Origin: DASSKK01 sp035690495
GTDB taxonomy: Bacteria > Actinomycetota > Actinomycetes > Propionibacteriales > Nocardioidaceae
Assembly: GCA_035690495.1 (NCBI GenBank)
Contig: DASSKK010000001.1
Coordinates: 1 to 64,000, forward strand
Reading direction: 5' to 3'
Length of the DNA stretch: 64,000 bases
Shown: one piece after another, positions 47,628 to 55,455 of the stretch
Layout: every line of letters starts with the position of its first letter
Position numbering within the stretch: the stretch's first letter is position 1
Notes under the pieces: generated by a model
What the model was told of the DNA's origin: nothing
The model's input: only the letters and a program-made list of their open reading frames with translations
The model's database searches: none
Program-made: the position numbers and the translations under genes

Positions 47628-49096
47628 GGCAATACCGTTCAGTTAGAGTCACACTGGTGTAGTTTGGCTCTATGCCGCGTGCGGGTTGGAAGAAGCCGGA
47701 GTCGGATCGTCGATTGTCGGACCTGGTCTCGGTGGGTGTGCTCACCCGTGTGTTCCCGCCGGACGTCGTCGATGAGGTGATCGCGGGGGTGGGTCGGACC
47801 GAGCAGCGGCACCGGTCGTTGCCGGCGCGGGTGATGGCCTACTTCGCGGTCGGGATGGCGTTGTACTCCGAGGGCTCCTATGAGGACGTGCTCTCGCAGT
47901 TGACCGACGGGCTGTCGTGGGCATCGGGATGGCAGGAGAGCTACAGCCCGCCGAGCAAGTCGGCGATCTTCCAGGCCCGCGCGAGGTTGGGGTCAGAACC
48001 ACTGGTCGCGCTGTTCGAGCGGGTCGCCGAACCGATCGGCACCGAGGCGACACCGGGAGTCTGGCTGGCCGGCCGCCGACTGGTCGCGATCGACGGGACC
48101 TGCCTCGATGTCGCCGACACGACCGTGAACTCCGAGCACTTCGGACGTCCCGGCGTCAACAAGGGCGAGCAGGCCGCCTTCCCCCAAGCCCGGGTCGTGG
48201 CGTTGGCCGAGTGCGGCACCCACGCCATGTTCGCTGCCGAGGTCGGCACCTACTCCCAGTCCGAGGCCACGCTGACCGAGCCGCTGCTGGAGCGTTTGGA
48301 GCCCGGGATGCTGCTCACCGCCGACCGTGGGTTCTTCTCCTACGCCTTGTGGCGCAAGGCGATCAGGACCGGCGCCGACCTGCTGTGGCGGGTCCGCACC
48401 GACAGGGGTGGCCCGACACCGACGCACGTGGAAGGCCTCTCCGACGGGTCCTGGCTGGCCCATCTCCAGCAGCGGCACTCGGCGGCCGCGCGCCGTGAGG
48501 AACCGATGCTGGTCCGGGTCGTCGACTACACCATCGAAGACGGCCGGGAGAACCCGACCAGCTACCGGCTGTTGACCACGCTGACCGACCCCGCCGAGGT
48601 CACCGCGACCGAGCTCGCCGCGGCCTACACCCAACGCTGGGAGATCGAGCTGGCCTTCGACGAGCTCAAGACCCACCAGCGCGGCCCCCGCACGGTGCTG
48701 CGCTCGAAGTCTCCAGACCTGGTCCTCCAAGAGATCTGGGGACACCTGTGCTGCCACTACGCGATCCGATCCCTGATGAGCCAGGCGGCCACCCACTCCG
48801 GGCACGACCCGGACCGGATCAGCTTCGTCGCCGCGCTGCGGATCATCAGGCAGACCATCGCCCACCCGGGCGCTTTTCCCCCCTGACCAGCAGGGCCGCG
48901 ACAGCCCCGGCTGGCTCGGCTTCCTCCGCCGACTCCTCGACCGGCTCAACCCAGCACGACGTCGCCGCGCCAACCCCCGCGTCATCAAACGCAAGTACGT
49001 CAAGTGGCACGTCAAACGCGGCCATCACGCCGCTTGGCCGCAACCTCATCACCCGCCCAGCTACCTCATCCAGCAACCTAACTGAACGGTATTGCC
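47628..49096 (+). mobile_element. IS4-type insertion sequence, 1.47 kb
   Basis: Bounded by perfect 19-bp inverted repeats GGCAATACCGTTCAGTTAG (47628-47646) and CTAACTGAACGGTATTGCC (49078-49096). It carries one transposase gene whose 3' part is in a shifted frame. Flanks show no target duplication, and the left flank is a broken gene while the right flank is integrase-side DNA. This points to an IS-mediated deletion or recombination after insertion. Confidence 0.92.
47672..48886 (+). CDS. IS4-family DDE transposase (C-terminus frameshifted)
   Basis: A 404-residue transposase. N-terminal IS4 domain, then catalytic Asp in V-A-I-D-G-T-C-L-D-V-A, Asp in L-L-T-A-D-R-G-F-F-S-Y, and Glu in Y-T-Q-R-W-E-I-E-L-A-F-D-E-L-K. 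It stops at 48886 just after a TTTTCCCCCC run. The usual basic C-terminal tail (R-R-R-R-A-N-P-R-V-I-K-R-K, then H-H-A-A-W-P-Q-P) continues in the next frame to about 49082. A homopolymer indel, sequencing error or frameshift site is possible. Confidence 0.88.
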   Translation: MPRAGWKKPESDRRLSDLVSVGVLTRVFPPDVVDEVIAGVGRTEQRHRSLPARVMAYFAVGMALYSEGSYEDVLSQLTDGLSWASGWQESYSPPSKSAIFQARARLGSEPLVALFERVAEPIGTEATPGVWLAGRRLVAIDGTCLDVADTTVNSEHFGRPGVNKGEQAAFPQARVVALAECGTHAMFAAEVGTYSQSEATLTEPLLERLEPGMLLTADRGFFSYALWRKAIRTGADLLWRVRTDRGGPTPTHVEGLSDGSWLAHLQQRHSAAARREEPMLVRVVDYTIEDGRENPTSYRLLTTLTDPAEVTATELAAAYTQRWEIELAFDELKTHQRGPRTVLRSKSPDLVLQEIWGHLCCHYAIRSLMSQAATHSGHDPDRISFVAALRIIRQTIAHPGAFPP

Positions 49097-49100
49097 CCTA

Positions 49101-49284
49101 ACCCCCTGCTTGCAAACGACGCTTGACCTCCGCCGTAAAATGGCCCTGACCTGCGGAAACGTTGGACAGTAGTGGACGGGAACTGCCACGTTTTCCCTTC
49201 GTTTCCCCCACAGGTCCCCCAGGCCCTGCTGGTCAGGCACGGGGACATGACCCCGTGCTTGCGAAGCAGGAACAAGCAGGGGGT
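49101..49284. other. Inverted repeats upstream of the integrase (possible att/regulatory region)
   Basis: ACCCCCTGCTTG (49101-49112) and CAAGCAGGGGGT (49273-49284) form a perfect 12-bp inverted repeat. Between them is a hairpin GCACGGGG-ACATGA-CCCCGTGC (49237-49258). This is where an attachment site and integrase arm sites would be expected. The hairpin may also limit read-through into the integrase gene. Confidence 0.5.
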
Positions 49285-49336
49285 CAGGGGGCGGCGTCCC
49301 CTTCAGGATGAGGATACGACGAGGAGACTCGGGAAG

Positions 49337-50518
49337 ATGGCTCGCAGACGAGGGTTCGGCGAGATCGAGCGCAGGTTCAGCGCCAAGGGCGAGGTGACCT
49401 ACCGCGCGCGGTATGCGATGCCGGACGGCACGCGCTTCTCGCGCACGTTCGCCACCAAGCTGGACGCCGAGGGATGGCTCTCGACCGAGCGATCGTTGAT
49501 CGACCGTGACCAGTGGAGCCCGCCGACGGCGCGCAAGGTCGCTGAGGAGCGACGAGCACGCGAGGCGGCATACAACACGGTGAGCACGTTCGCCGAGCGC
49601 TACCTCAAGGAGCGCTCGCTGCGGCCGACCACCGCGCACAACTACCAACGCCTCCTGGTCGGCCGGATCAACCCGTACTTCGGTGAGATGCCGCTGCGGA
49701 GCGTCACCCTCTCGGAGATCAAGGCGTGGCGGGCGTCCATGGACCCCATGACGGAGGCGGCGAACGCCGCGGCGTACCGGCTGCTCCGCTCCCTGCTCCA
49801 GGCCGCCGAGGAGGAGGAGCTGATCGACCGGGCGCCGCCGAAGATTCGCGGAGCGAGCACCGCGACCGTTCGCCACGTGGCCGTGCCGGCCACGTTCGAC
49901 GAGATCGCGGTCATCACCGAGAACATGCCAGAGCGTCTTCGGTTGCTGATCGTGCTCGCGGCGTTCGTCGGACTGCGCCAGGGCGAGCTCCTCGAGCTGA
50001 GGCGTTCAGACGTCGACGGTGTCACCGGCCGGATCAACGTGACCCGGAAGATCGACAAGGACGTGGTGTCCGGGGCAGCCGGTGCCTGCCCGAAGTGCGG
50101 CCGAGTCATCAGCTCACCCAAGACCGCCAGCGGTGTCCGCACCGTGCACGTCCCGCCGCCGTTCCTGCCTTTGCTGCAGAAGCATCTGCTCGAGCACACC
50201 TCTGCCGGGCCCTCCGGCCTGCTCTTCCCCGGCGACCGCACCGACCACATGAGCGTGCGCTACCTGATGGACCGCTACCGCCCGGCCCGCGAGGCGGCCG
50301 GCCGGCCGGACCTGACGATCCACCACCTCCGCCACACGGCCCTCACCATCGCCGGTCAGCACGATGCTACCGGCGCCGAACTCCAGGCCCGCGCCGGGCA
50401 CGCGTCCCAAGCAGCGATGGCCATCTATCAGCACGCCACGCTCGACCGCGACAAGGCACTTGCCGAGCGGATCGGTGAGACGTACGCCAGTTGGCAGGCA
50501 TCTCGGAGCGAGGAGTGA
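49337..50518 (+). CDS. int: Tyrosine-type site-specific integrase
   Basis: A 393-residue recombinase. An N-terminal arm-binding segment (R-G-F-G-E-I-E-R-R-F) and SAM-like core-binding domain (residues ~80-165) precede the catalytic domain. Catalytic residues: Arg214 in G-L-R-Q-G-E, His329/Arg332 in H-H-L-R-H-T, His355 in A-G-H-A-S and Tyr364 in I-Y-Q-H-A-T. A C-P-K-C pair at 251-254 sits in an insert. It would integrate and, with an excisionase, excise the element on the right side of the window. Confidence 0.95.
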   Translation: MARRRGFGEIERRFSAKGEVTYRARYAMPDGTRFSRTFATKLDAEGWLSTERSLIDRDQWSPPTARKVAEERRAREAAYNTVSTFAERYLKERSLRPTTAHNYQRLLVGRINPYFGEMPLRSVTLSEIKAWRASMDPMTEAANAAAYRLLRSLLQAAEEEELIDRAPPKIRGASTATVRHVAVPATFDEIAVITENMPERLRLLIVLAAFVGLRQGELLELRRSDVDGVTGRINVTRKIDKDVVSGAAGACPKCGRVISSPKTASGVRTVHVPPPFLPLLQKHLLEHTSAGPSGLLFPGDRTDHMSVRYLMDRYRPAREAAGRPDLTIHHLRHTALTIAGQHDATGAELQARAGHASQAAMAIYQHATLDRDKALAERIGETYASWQASRSEE

Positions 50519-50591
50519 TCAGGGTGTCGGTGCCACCGTGCAGATTGGTGCCCCAGTGTGGCAAGAATCTTGGACAACCCCGAGGAGAGTC

Positions 50592-51650
50592 GTGAGCGAA
50601 CTGGTTCCGGGCGATGACATCCCGGAGGACGAGGACGCATTCGTCATCTACCTCGTCGAGGTTGTCGAGCAGGGTCGACAGCTCGCAGCCAGGCAGGTCA
50701 ATGCCGCTCTGACGATGACCTACTGGCTCGTTGGCCTCGCGATCTCCGTTCGCACCCTTCACGACCGGCGCGCGGACTACGGGCGACAGATTCTTGCCAC
50801 ACTGTCGCAAGAATTGGGCGACCGCTTCGGGGCGGGGTTTGACCAGACCAACCTCAGCCGGATGGTGTCGTTCGCGCGCCAGTTTCCTAAGCACGACCGA
50901 GTCACAGTCCTCGTTGGACAACTCAGTTGGTCTCACTTGAAGCTCCTGATCCCTCTCAGGTCCGATGCCGCGCGGGAGTTCTACGTCGAGGAGACAGCAT
51001 CAAAACGCCTGAGTGTTCGCGAGCTCCAAGGGGCAATCTCCCGAAAGGCGTACGAACGACGCGAGATCGCGAACTCCCAGATCCCGGAGGGCTCGGCGGT
51101 TCCGCGCGACACCTTTCGCGACCCACTGATTCTCGACACGCTCGGACTTCAGGACACCTACCTGGAGAAGGACCTGGAGGCGGCAATCTTGCGCGACGTG
51201 CAGGCGTTCCTTCTGGAGGTGGGCCGCGGCTTCGCCTTCGTCGCGAGCCAGAAGCGGATAACCGTCGACGGCGACGATTTCTACCTGGACCTGCTGTTCT
51301 TCAGCCGTCCGCTCCGGCGGCTCGTCGCCGTCGAGCTCAAGATCGGCAAATTCGACGCCCGGTTCGAAGGCCAGATGAAGCTGTATCTGAAGTGGCTCGA
51401 CCGTTACGACCGTCAGGCGGGTGAGGAGGCCCCAATCGGACTGATCCTCTGCACCGAGGTCAGCCGCGAGCAGGTCGAGCTCCTGGAGATGCACAAGGAC
51501 GGCATCGTTGTGGCCGAGTACTGGACGGACCTGCCGCCCAAGGCCGACTTGGAGGCCAAACTCGGCGAGATCGTCCGCGACACGCAGGAACGTCTCGCCC
51601 GCCGCGCGATCCCCCTCGCACTCGAGAAGCCGCCGTCCGCCCAGATCTGA
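50592..51650 (+). CDS. DUF1016 (YhcG-type) PDDEXK nuclease-domain protein
   Basis: A 352-residue protein. The N-terminal DUF1016 winged-helix-like domain has Y-W-L-V-G-L-A-I, Y-G-R-Q-I-L-A-T-L-S-Q-E-L and F-D-Q-T-N-L-S-R-M. The C-terminal nuclease domain has Y-L-D-L-L-F-F-S-R-P-L-R-R-L-V-A-V-E-L-K-I-G, the D-x(n)-E-x-K active site. Such proteins are common in mobile elements and defence islands. GTG 50592 has CGAGGAGAG ahead and lies 73 bp after int. The stop abuts an integrase-like fragment. Confidence 0.9.
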   Translation: MSELVPGDDIPEDEDAFVIYLVEVVEQGRQLAARQVNAALTMTYWLVGLAISVRTLHDRRADYGRQILATLSQELGDRFGAGFDQTNLSRMVSFARQFPKHDRVTVLVGQLSWSHLKLLIPLRSDAAREFYVEETASKRLSVRELQGAISRKAYERREIANSQIPEGSAVPRDTFRDPLILDTLGLQDTYLEKDLEAAILRDVQAFLLEVGRGFAFVASQKRITVDGDDFYLDLLFFSRPLRRLVAVELKIGKFDARFEGQMKLYLKWLDRYDRQAGEEAPIGLILCTEVSREQVELLEMHKDGIVVAEYWTDLPPKADLEAKLGEIVRDTQERLARRAIPLALEKPPSAQI

Positions 51651-51719
51651 CCATCCACCACCTGCGGCACACCGCACTCACCCTCGCCGGCCAGCACGCC
51701 ACCCGCACCGACCTGACGC
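51645..51719 (+). pseudogene. Fragment of an integrase C-terminus
   Basis: In frame this encodes D-L-T-I-H-H-L-R-H-T-A-L-T-L-A-G-Q-H. That is nearly the same as residues 325-342 of the intact integrase (50309-50362), including the catalytic HxxR, but from a diverged copy. It starts inside the DUF1016 stop region and is not preceded by other integrase sequence. It marks an earlier integrase gene or a recombination joint. Confidence 0.8.
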
Positions 51720-52099
51720 TACGAGGCCAAGTCCTCGCGACCGCCGACGACTTCGTGCGCCAGGACCACGATCGAGGTGGCCACCCAAGCTCTTGCACCC
51801 GTGAACCAAGCTCGTCCGCGCGAAGAACGACGGGCAGCTGCCATGGAGCCCACCACACCAACATGACGTCGGCGCCGAGGTGGCTGGTCCTGGGCCCACC
51901 GGCACGCGCCGCCGAGTGGCCACCCTCTTGCATCGGACCGACCCTCGACAGACAGTCAAGGCCCGCCTCCGATGACCCTCGCGGCTATGGCGCCTCGGAG
52001 TGCACCCGCCGACGCTTCATCCACGCAGTGCGGGTCGGAGTTGCCGCGGCAGATGCCGATTCCAAGCAGCGTTCGCTGGATCGCGGCATACTCGATGCC
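51720..52099. other. Gene-poor joint region
   Basis: No convincing gene. A plus-strand frame is open from 51755 but its residues are low-complexity Pro/Ser/Arg. A GC-rich left part gives way to the lower-GC RuvC-like/kinase cassette near 51960. I read this as a recombination joint between two acquired segments plus the upstream region of the next gene. Confidence 0.5.
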
Positions 52100-52597
52100 A
52101 TGCCCGAGCCCGAAACCGCCGAGATGACCCTCGGGGTGAACATTGTCGCGGGCGGACTCTGGTTCGGCTGCGTTGACGGTGAGGGCACACACGTCGAAGA
52201 CCGCGATGACCGTCTTCAGGTTGACTACAACATGCTGGGCGAGGCCCGGGCCCTTTCTGAGCTTGAGCACAGCCTCGAGGCGCATCTGACGCGCCTCGGC
52301 CCAGCTGCCATCGCGTTGCTGGACGCGGGCACTTCCAACCAGGCCCGTGCGGTGCACGTTGCGCACCGCCGGGGCCAAGTGGAAGCGATCGTGCTGATCG
52401 CTGCGGAACGCGCCGGTGTCCCTGTCACACGGGTGACCCACGCCGCGGTCAGGAAGCGGTTCGACGTCGCTCCGACCAAGCCCGCACTCCGCTCCAGGGT
52501 GGCGGAGGTGCTGGGCATCGCCGCTCCGACGAACTGGGCGCACAGAGCCCCGGCCACTGCCGCCGCGCTCGTCGTCACGGGGCCCTCCGATGAGTGA
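52100..52597 (+). CDS. RuvC-like (resolvase-fold) protein
   Basis: A 165-residue protein. T-L-G-V-N-I-V-A-G-G-L-W-F-G-C-V-D is the RNase H-fold first strand pair, with Asn where RuvC has Asp. A later block A-H-R-R-G-Q-V-E-A-I-V-L-I-A-A-E-R-A-G-V aligns well by eye with the RuvC helix preceding the G-I-P-V strand, followed by T-H-A-A-V-R-K-R-F. It may be a nuclease or an inactivated derivative. The stop overlaps the kinase gene by 8 bp. ATG 52124 is an alternative start. Confidence 0.6.
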   Translation: MPEPETAEMTLGVNIVAGGLWFGCVDGEGTHVEDRDDRLQVDYNMLGEARALSELEHSLEAHLTRLGPAAIALLDAGTSNQARAVHVAHRRGQVEAIVLIAAERAGVPVTRVTHAAVRKRFDVAPTKPALRSRVAEVLGIAAPTNWAHRAPATAAALVVTGPSDE

Positions 52598-53669
52598 ACA
52601 CCTGGTCGCGGAGGGCACCCTCACTCTCCCCTATGGGGTAGTGCGGACCCTCCACTACGGCGGAGGCGAGGTCAGGCTCTACCGCAACCTGATCACCCAA
52701 ACGCGCCAAGTCGGTAAGAGGATCAGCCGCCTCGGTCGCGAAGGCACTCTGGCCGCCACTGAGGCAACCATGCTGCGGGAGATCGACCACCCGAATGTCG
52801 CGGAGATCTACGACGTTGCAGAGGTCGCAGGATCAGACCCGACGCTCGCGATCATCGAGATGACGATGCCGTACTACGAGCAGGGCAGCATCTTCGATGC
52901 GATGGAACGCGGGGTGCGGTTCCGCACTTCCAAAGGTCGCGACCTTGCCGTTCGCGGGCTACGTGGCGTTGCGCACCTTCACGATGTCCGCCATGTTCTG
53001 CACCGTGACCTCAAGACACCCAACCTGCTTCTGTCCGGCGACGACTCGATTGTGAAGGTTGGGGACCTCGGAGAGGCCGTGCGCATGGACGTCCGTTATG
53101 AAGCGCCGCCAATCCTGAGCGCGGGATTCTGGGCCCCGCCGGAGACGTTCACCGGATACCCGCACACCGTCAGTTCCGATATTTACTCCATGGGGATTTC
53201 GATCAGCGAGATCCTGTCCGGACCAATCCCGTACGACTCCTACGACATCGAAACCGTGGCCCGCAGACTGGAAGCGGGCCGTCCGGCGATTACACCGCGC
53301 CATGCCGTTTTCGCGCCGCACGTGCCGGACTCGCTTCGCCGAATTGTCCGCAAGGCCACGCGCCCTACCCCTAATGGCAGATACCAGAGTGCCGCGGAGA
53401 TGATCGCCGCGCTCAACCGCGCGAGATTCGTCGACTGGGCGTGGCCCACGTACGGCGACGACAGCGTCGAATACCGTGGGAGGTGGAACCGCCAGGACAT
53501 GCGAGTGCGGGGTCGGAAGATGCGCAACGGCACGTGGCGTTACGAGATGGAACGCCACTACCCGTCAGGATGGCGCGGGACGGCAGCCTTGAGGGCCGAG
53601 GGCCCGACGCGGGAACAGGCCGCAGAGCTCGCCTTCCGCCAGATCGACAGAGTTCTCGTCAGAGTCTGA
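52590..53669 (+). CDS. Serine/threonine protein kinase with C-terminal extension
   Basis: A 359-residue kinase. The N-lobe lacks a clear V-A-I-K motif. The C-lobe has Y-E-Q-G-S-I-F-D-A-M, H-R-D-L-K-T-P-N-L-L-L (HRD 138-140, Lys142, Asn145), V-G-D-L-G-E-A (DLG in place of DFG), F-W-A-P-P-E and S-S-D-I-Y-S-M-G-I-S-I. Residues ~275-359 are a basic, Trp/Tyr/Arg-rich domain (R-G-R-W-N-R-Q-D-M-R-V-R-G-R-K), possibly nucleic-acid binding. Translationally coupled to the RuvC-like gene. No membrane segment, so cytoplasmic. Confidence 0.88.
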   Translation: MSEHLVAEGTLTLPYGVVRTLHYGGGEVRLYRNLITQTRQVGKRISRLGREGTLAATEATMLREIDHPNVAEIYDVAEVAGSDPTLAIIEMTMPYYEQGSIFDAMERGVRFRTSKGRDLAVRGLRGVAHLHDVRHVLHRDLKTPNLLLSGDDSIVKVGDLGEAVRMDVRYEAPPILSAGFWAPPETFTGYPHTVSSDIYSMGISISEILSGPIPYDSYDIETVARRLEAGRPAITPRHAVFAPHVPDSLRRIVRKATRPTPNGRYQSAAEMIAALNRARFVDWAWPTYGDDSVEYRGRWNRQDMRVRGRKMRNGTWRYEMERHYPSGWRGTAALRAEGPTREQAAELAFRQIDRVLVRV

Positions 53670-54043
53670 GCTGCTGCAGCCCAAGCCTCCGCCTCATCTG
53701 ACGGCAGGTTGTCAGCCGCAACCTTCCACCACTCGATCCAGCCGGCCGCCGGGATCCAGACCGCGTCCACCATCTGACCACGGCCTGAGACCGACCCTGC
53801 CTCCGCCAAGGCCAACATCCAGGCAGCCACCACAGACTCACCGCGGACCGAGTCAGTCGCGAACCCCAAGTGGGCCCAGTACGGAGAAGTTGCGGGCAAC
53901 TTGTTGGCCAACACTTGGCATGCAGCGACAAGCGGCCAGGGTCGTGCCGGCAGTTCGCTCGTCTCGGAGACGGCGAACAGCAGCCCGACCGTGGCTTCCT
54001 CGGCCAGGACCAGGCTACTCTTGAACTCTCCACTGTTGCCCAT
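53558..54043 (-). CDS. Hypothetical protein, convergent with the kinase gene
   Basis: A 161-residue frame beginning M-G-N-S-G-E-F-K-S-S-L-V-L-A-E-E-A-T-V-G-L-L-F-A-V. Composition is normal for a folded helical protein (S-P-Y-W-A-H-L-G, W-I-P-A-A-G-W-I-E-W-W-K). The last ~37 codons overlap the kinase gene. It is divergent from the HTH gene at 54093. Function unknown and the ribosome-binding site is weak, so this is a moderate call. Confidence 0.5.
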   Translation of the reverse strand: MGNSGEFKSSLVLAEEATVGLLFAVSETSELPARPWPLVAACQVLANKLPATSPYWAHLGFATDSVRGESVVAAWMLALAEAGSVSGRGQMVDAVWIPAAGWIEWWKVAADNLPSDEAEAWAAAAQTLTRTLSIWRKASSAACSRVGPSALKAAVPRHPDG

Positions 54044-54092
54044 CGTTGCCCAAAATAGGCCACCCAACCGACACTTCGAGTGAGGACAGGCC

Positions 54093-54476
54093 GTGGACAC
54101 CTGGCTCACACTGAAGCAGGCCGCCGACAGGACCGGTCTGACCGCGGAAACCATCCGCAAGTGGGCAATCTCAAAACCACCCCGCGTGCGCGGTCGCACG
54201 ACATTCGCCGGCAAGCGGAAGCTCTGGCAGGTCGAGGCCGGTGACGTCGATCGAGAGGCCGAAGCGAACGGTCGGATGGCCCGGCGGTCGACTAGGCGCG
54301 ACGACACAAACACACGGTCCCGGGATCGCACCGCCACCCTCAACGATGTCACCCGCATCTACCGACTTATCGACGAACTTCGCGAAGAGATCGAGAGCCG
54401 GCATCTACAGATCGAACGACTTCAACGCGAAGTCGTCACGCTCCTCGAAGCCCCGTCGGTCCTGACCAACGACTAG
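54093..54476 (+). CDS. Small HTH protein with coiled-coil C-terminus
   Basis: A 127-residue protein. T-L-K-Q-A-A-D-R-T-G-L-T-A-E-T-I-R-K-W-A (residues ~6-25) is a MerR/excisionase-type helix-turn-helix, followed by a wing with V-R-G-R-T-T-F-A-G-K-R-K-L-W. Residues ~88-118 form a coiled coil (I-D-E-L-R-E-E-I-E-S-R-H-L-Q-I-E-R-L). It may regulate the neighbouring cassette or act in excision. GTG start at 54093. Confidence 0.75.
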   Translation: MDTWLTLKQAADRTGLTAETIRKWAISKPPRVRGRTTFAGKRKLWQVEAGDVDREAEANGRMARRSTRRDDTNTRSRDRTATLNDVTRIYRLIDELREEIESRHLQIERLQREVVTLLEAPSVLTND

Positions 54477-54637
54477 CGAGCTGTTCAGGGATCAAGCAAA
54501 CCTGCATTTGGCCCGGCCACACGCCAGCGAGGCTCGACATCAGTGCTCGACAGCTCAGCGGACTGTGTGGACCGCGTTATCTGCGCACGAGAGCTCACGG
54601 TCCGTGGAGAACTCTCCCGAAGACCTCCGGCGCGGCC

Positions 54638-55015
54638 ATGTGTGTGCAGTGCGTTGAACGGTCAGCCAGCCCGCGGGTACATGACGAGACCGCGCACGCC
54701 ATCGCTAGGACGAGCTTCGAGGCGCAGCAGCAGACACCATTCCTCGCCGTCGCACGTGCCGGCTGCGCCGCCGAGTGTGTCCTTCACTTTGGTCCCGACG
54801 ATCTGATCGGTGCAGACATCGGAGCCTCATCCGAGCGCCAGGTTGTCAGCTCGACCGACATTGCTGCTCCGACTACGGTGATGCGTCGCCCTCGCCCGCC
54901 TCTTTGGTTGGGGCCGCCGGACCACCGCACGCAGGAGGTCGGCGCCCTCAGTGATGCCCAGCCGGTGATCCAGCGACCTCACGCACTTTGCCCCCGCCAG
55001 GCGTTGACCGGGTGA
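54638..55015 (+). CDS. Doubtful hypothetical protein in a gene-poor stretch
   Basis: The stretch 54477-54978 has no recognised gene. This 125-codon frame has one protein-like section (A-H-A-I-A-R-T-S-F-E-A-Q-Q-Q-T-P-F-L-A-V) but no known motif and no clear ribosome-binding site. Its end overlaps the convergent HTH gene by 37 bp. It may be a decayed gene. Confidence 0.25.
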   Translation: MCVQCVERSASPRVHDETAHAIARTSFEAQQQTPFLAVARAGCAAECVLHFGPDDLIGADIGASSERQVVSSTDIAAPTTVMRRPRPPLWLGPPDHRTQEVGALSDAQPVIQRPHALCPRQALTG

Positions 55016-55194
55016 GCGTCGATCAGCCGGTCGAGTGACTCCGCCTTGATGCGGATGGTGCGCCGCCCGAGGCGGACGGCATCGAGGTCACCGGCGGCGA
55101 CGTAGCGGCGCACGGTCTTGGGCGAGACGGCGAGGATATCGGCGGCTTCGGGCAGTGAGACGAGACGGCGGACTGGTGCAGCGCTTGGACTCAT
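54979..55194 (-). CDS. Excisionase-type HTH protein (helix-turn-helix 17)
   Basis: A 71-residue protein made almost entirely of one DNA-binding domain: L-V-S-L-P-E-A-A-D-I-L-A-V-S-P-K-T-V-R-R-Y-V (residues ~11-32), then G-D-L-D-A-V-R-L-G-R-R-T-I-R-I-K. This is the common excisionase/RDF fold. ATG 55194 has AGGAGG ahead. Next to the relaxase gene it could act as excisionase or transfer regulator. Confidence 0.85.
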   Translation of the reverse strand: MSPSAAPVRRLVSLPEAADILAVSPKTVRRYVAAGDLDAVRLGRRTIRIKAESLDRLIDAHPVNAWRGQSA

Positions 55195-55261
55195 GGGTCC
55201 TCCTGGGTCGGTGACGACCCCGATGGCCGCCCTCATCTCCCAAGGCCCGAATCTGTCCTCC

Positions 55262-55422
55262 AGTGGCCACCCCACTTTCCTGCCCTGGCCTACCTGCCCC
55301 TCCGCTTCCTCTTTTCCTTCGGCGGTCCTCTCCCCACTCACTCATCCACTCGGCCCGTCCTTCCACTCGTCCACCCTTCCTTCCCAACACACCTCTTTCA
55401 CGAACGAATCGGGGTGGCCACT
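55262..55422 (+). other. Pyrimidine-rich tract inside a 12-bp inverted repeat: oriT candidate
   Basis: AGTGGCCACCCC (55262-55273) and GGGGTGGCCACT (55411-55422) are perfect inverted repeats. They enclose ~137 bp in which the plus strand is strongly C/T-rich (CTCCGCTTCCTCTTTTCC, CCACCCTTCCTTCCC). It lies immediately upstream of a MobF relaxase gene, where transfer origins of this class are often found. The nic site cannot be placed. Confidence 0.45.
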
Positions 55423-55455
55423 CGCGGCGGCGATCCGGCCCTGTGGGGTGTGACG

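Noticed and set aside
49259..49310. tRNA-like T-arm next to the integrase (GGTCAGGGG...TCCCCT)
   Set aside because: The loop lacks the TTCGA core and there is no acceptor or anticodon arm, so I do not call it a tRNA or att-tRNA.
51755..52099. N-terminal extension of the RuvC-like gene back to 51755
   Set aside because: The extra ~115 residues are low-complexity and not protein-like; the conserved strand begins after 52100.
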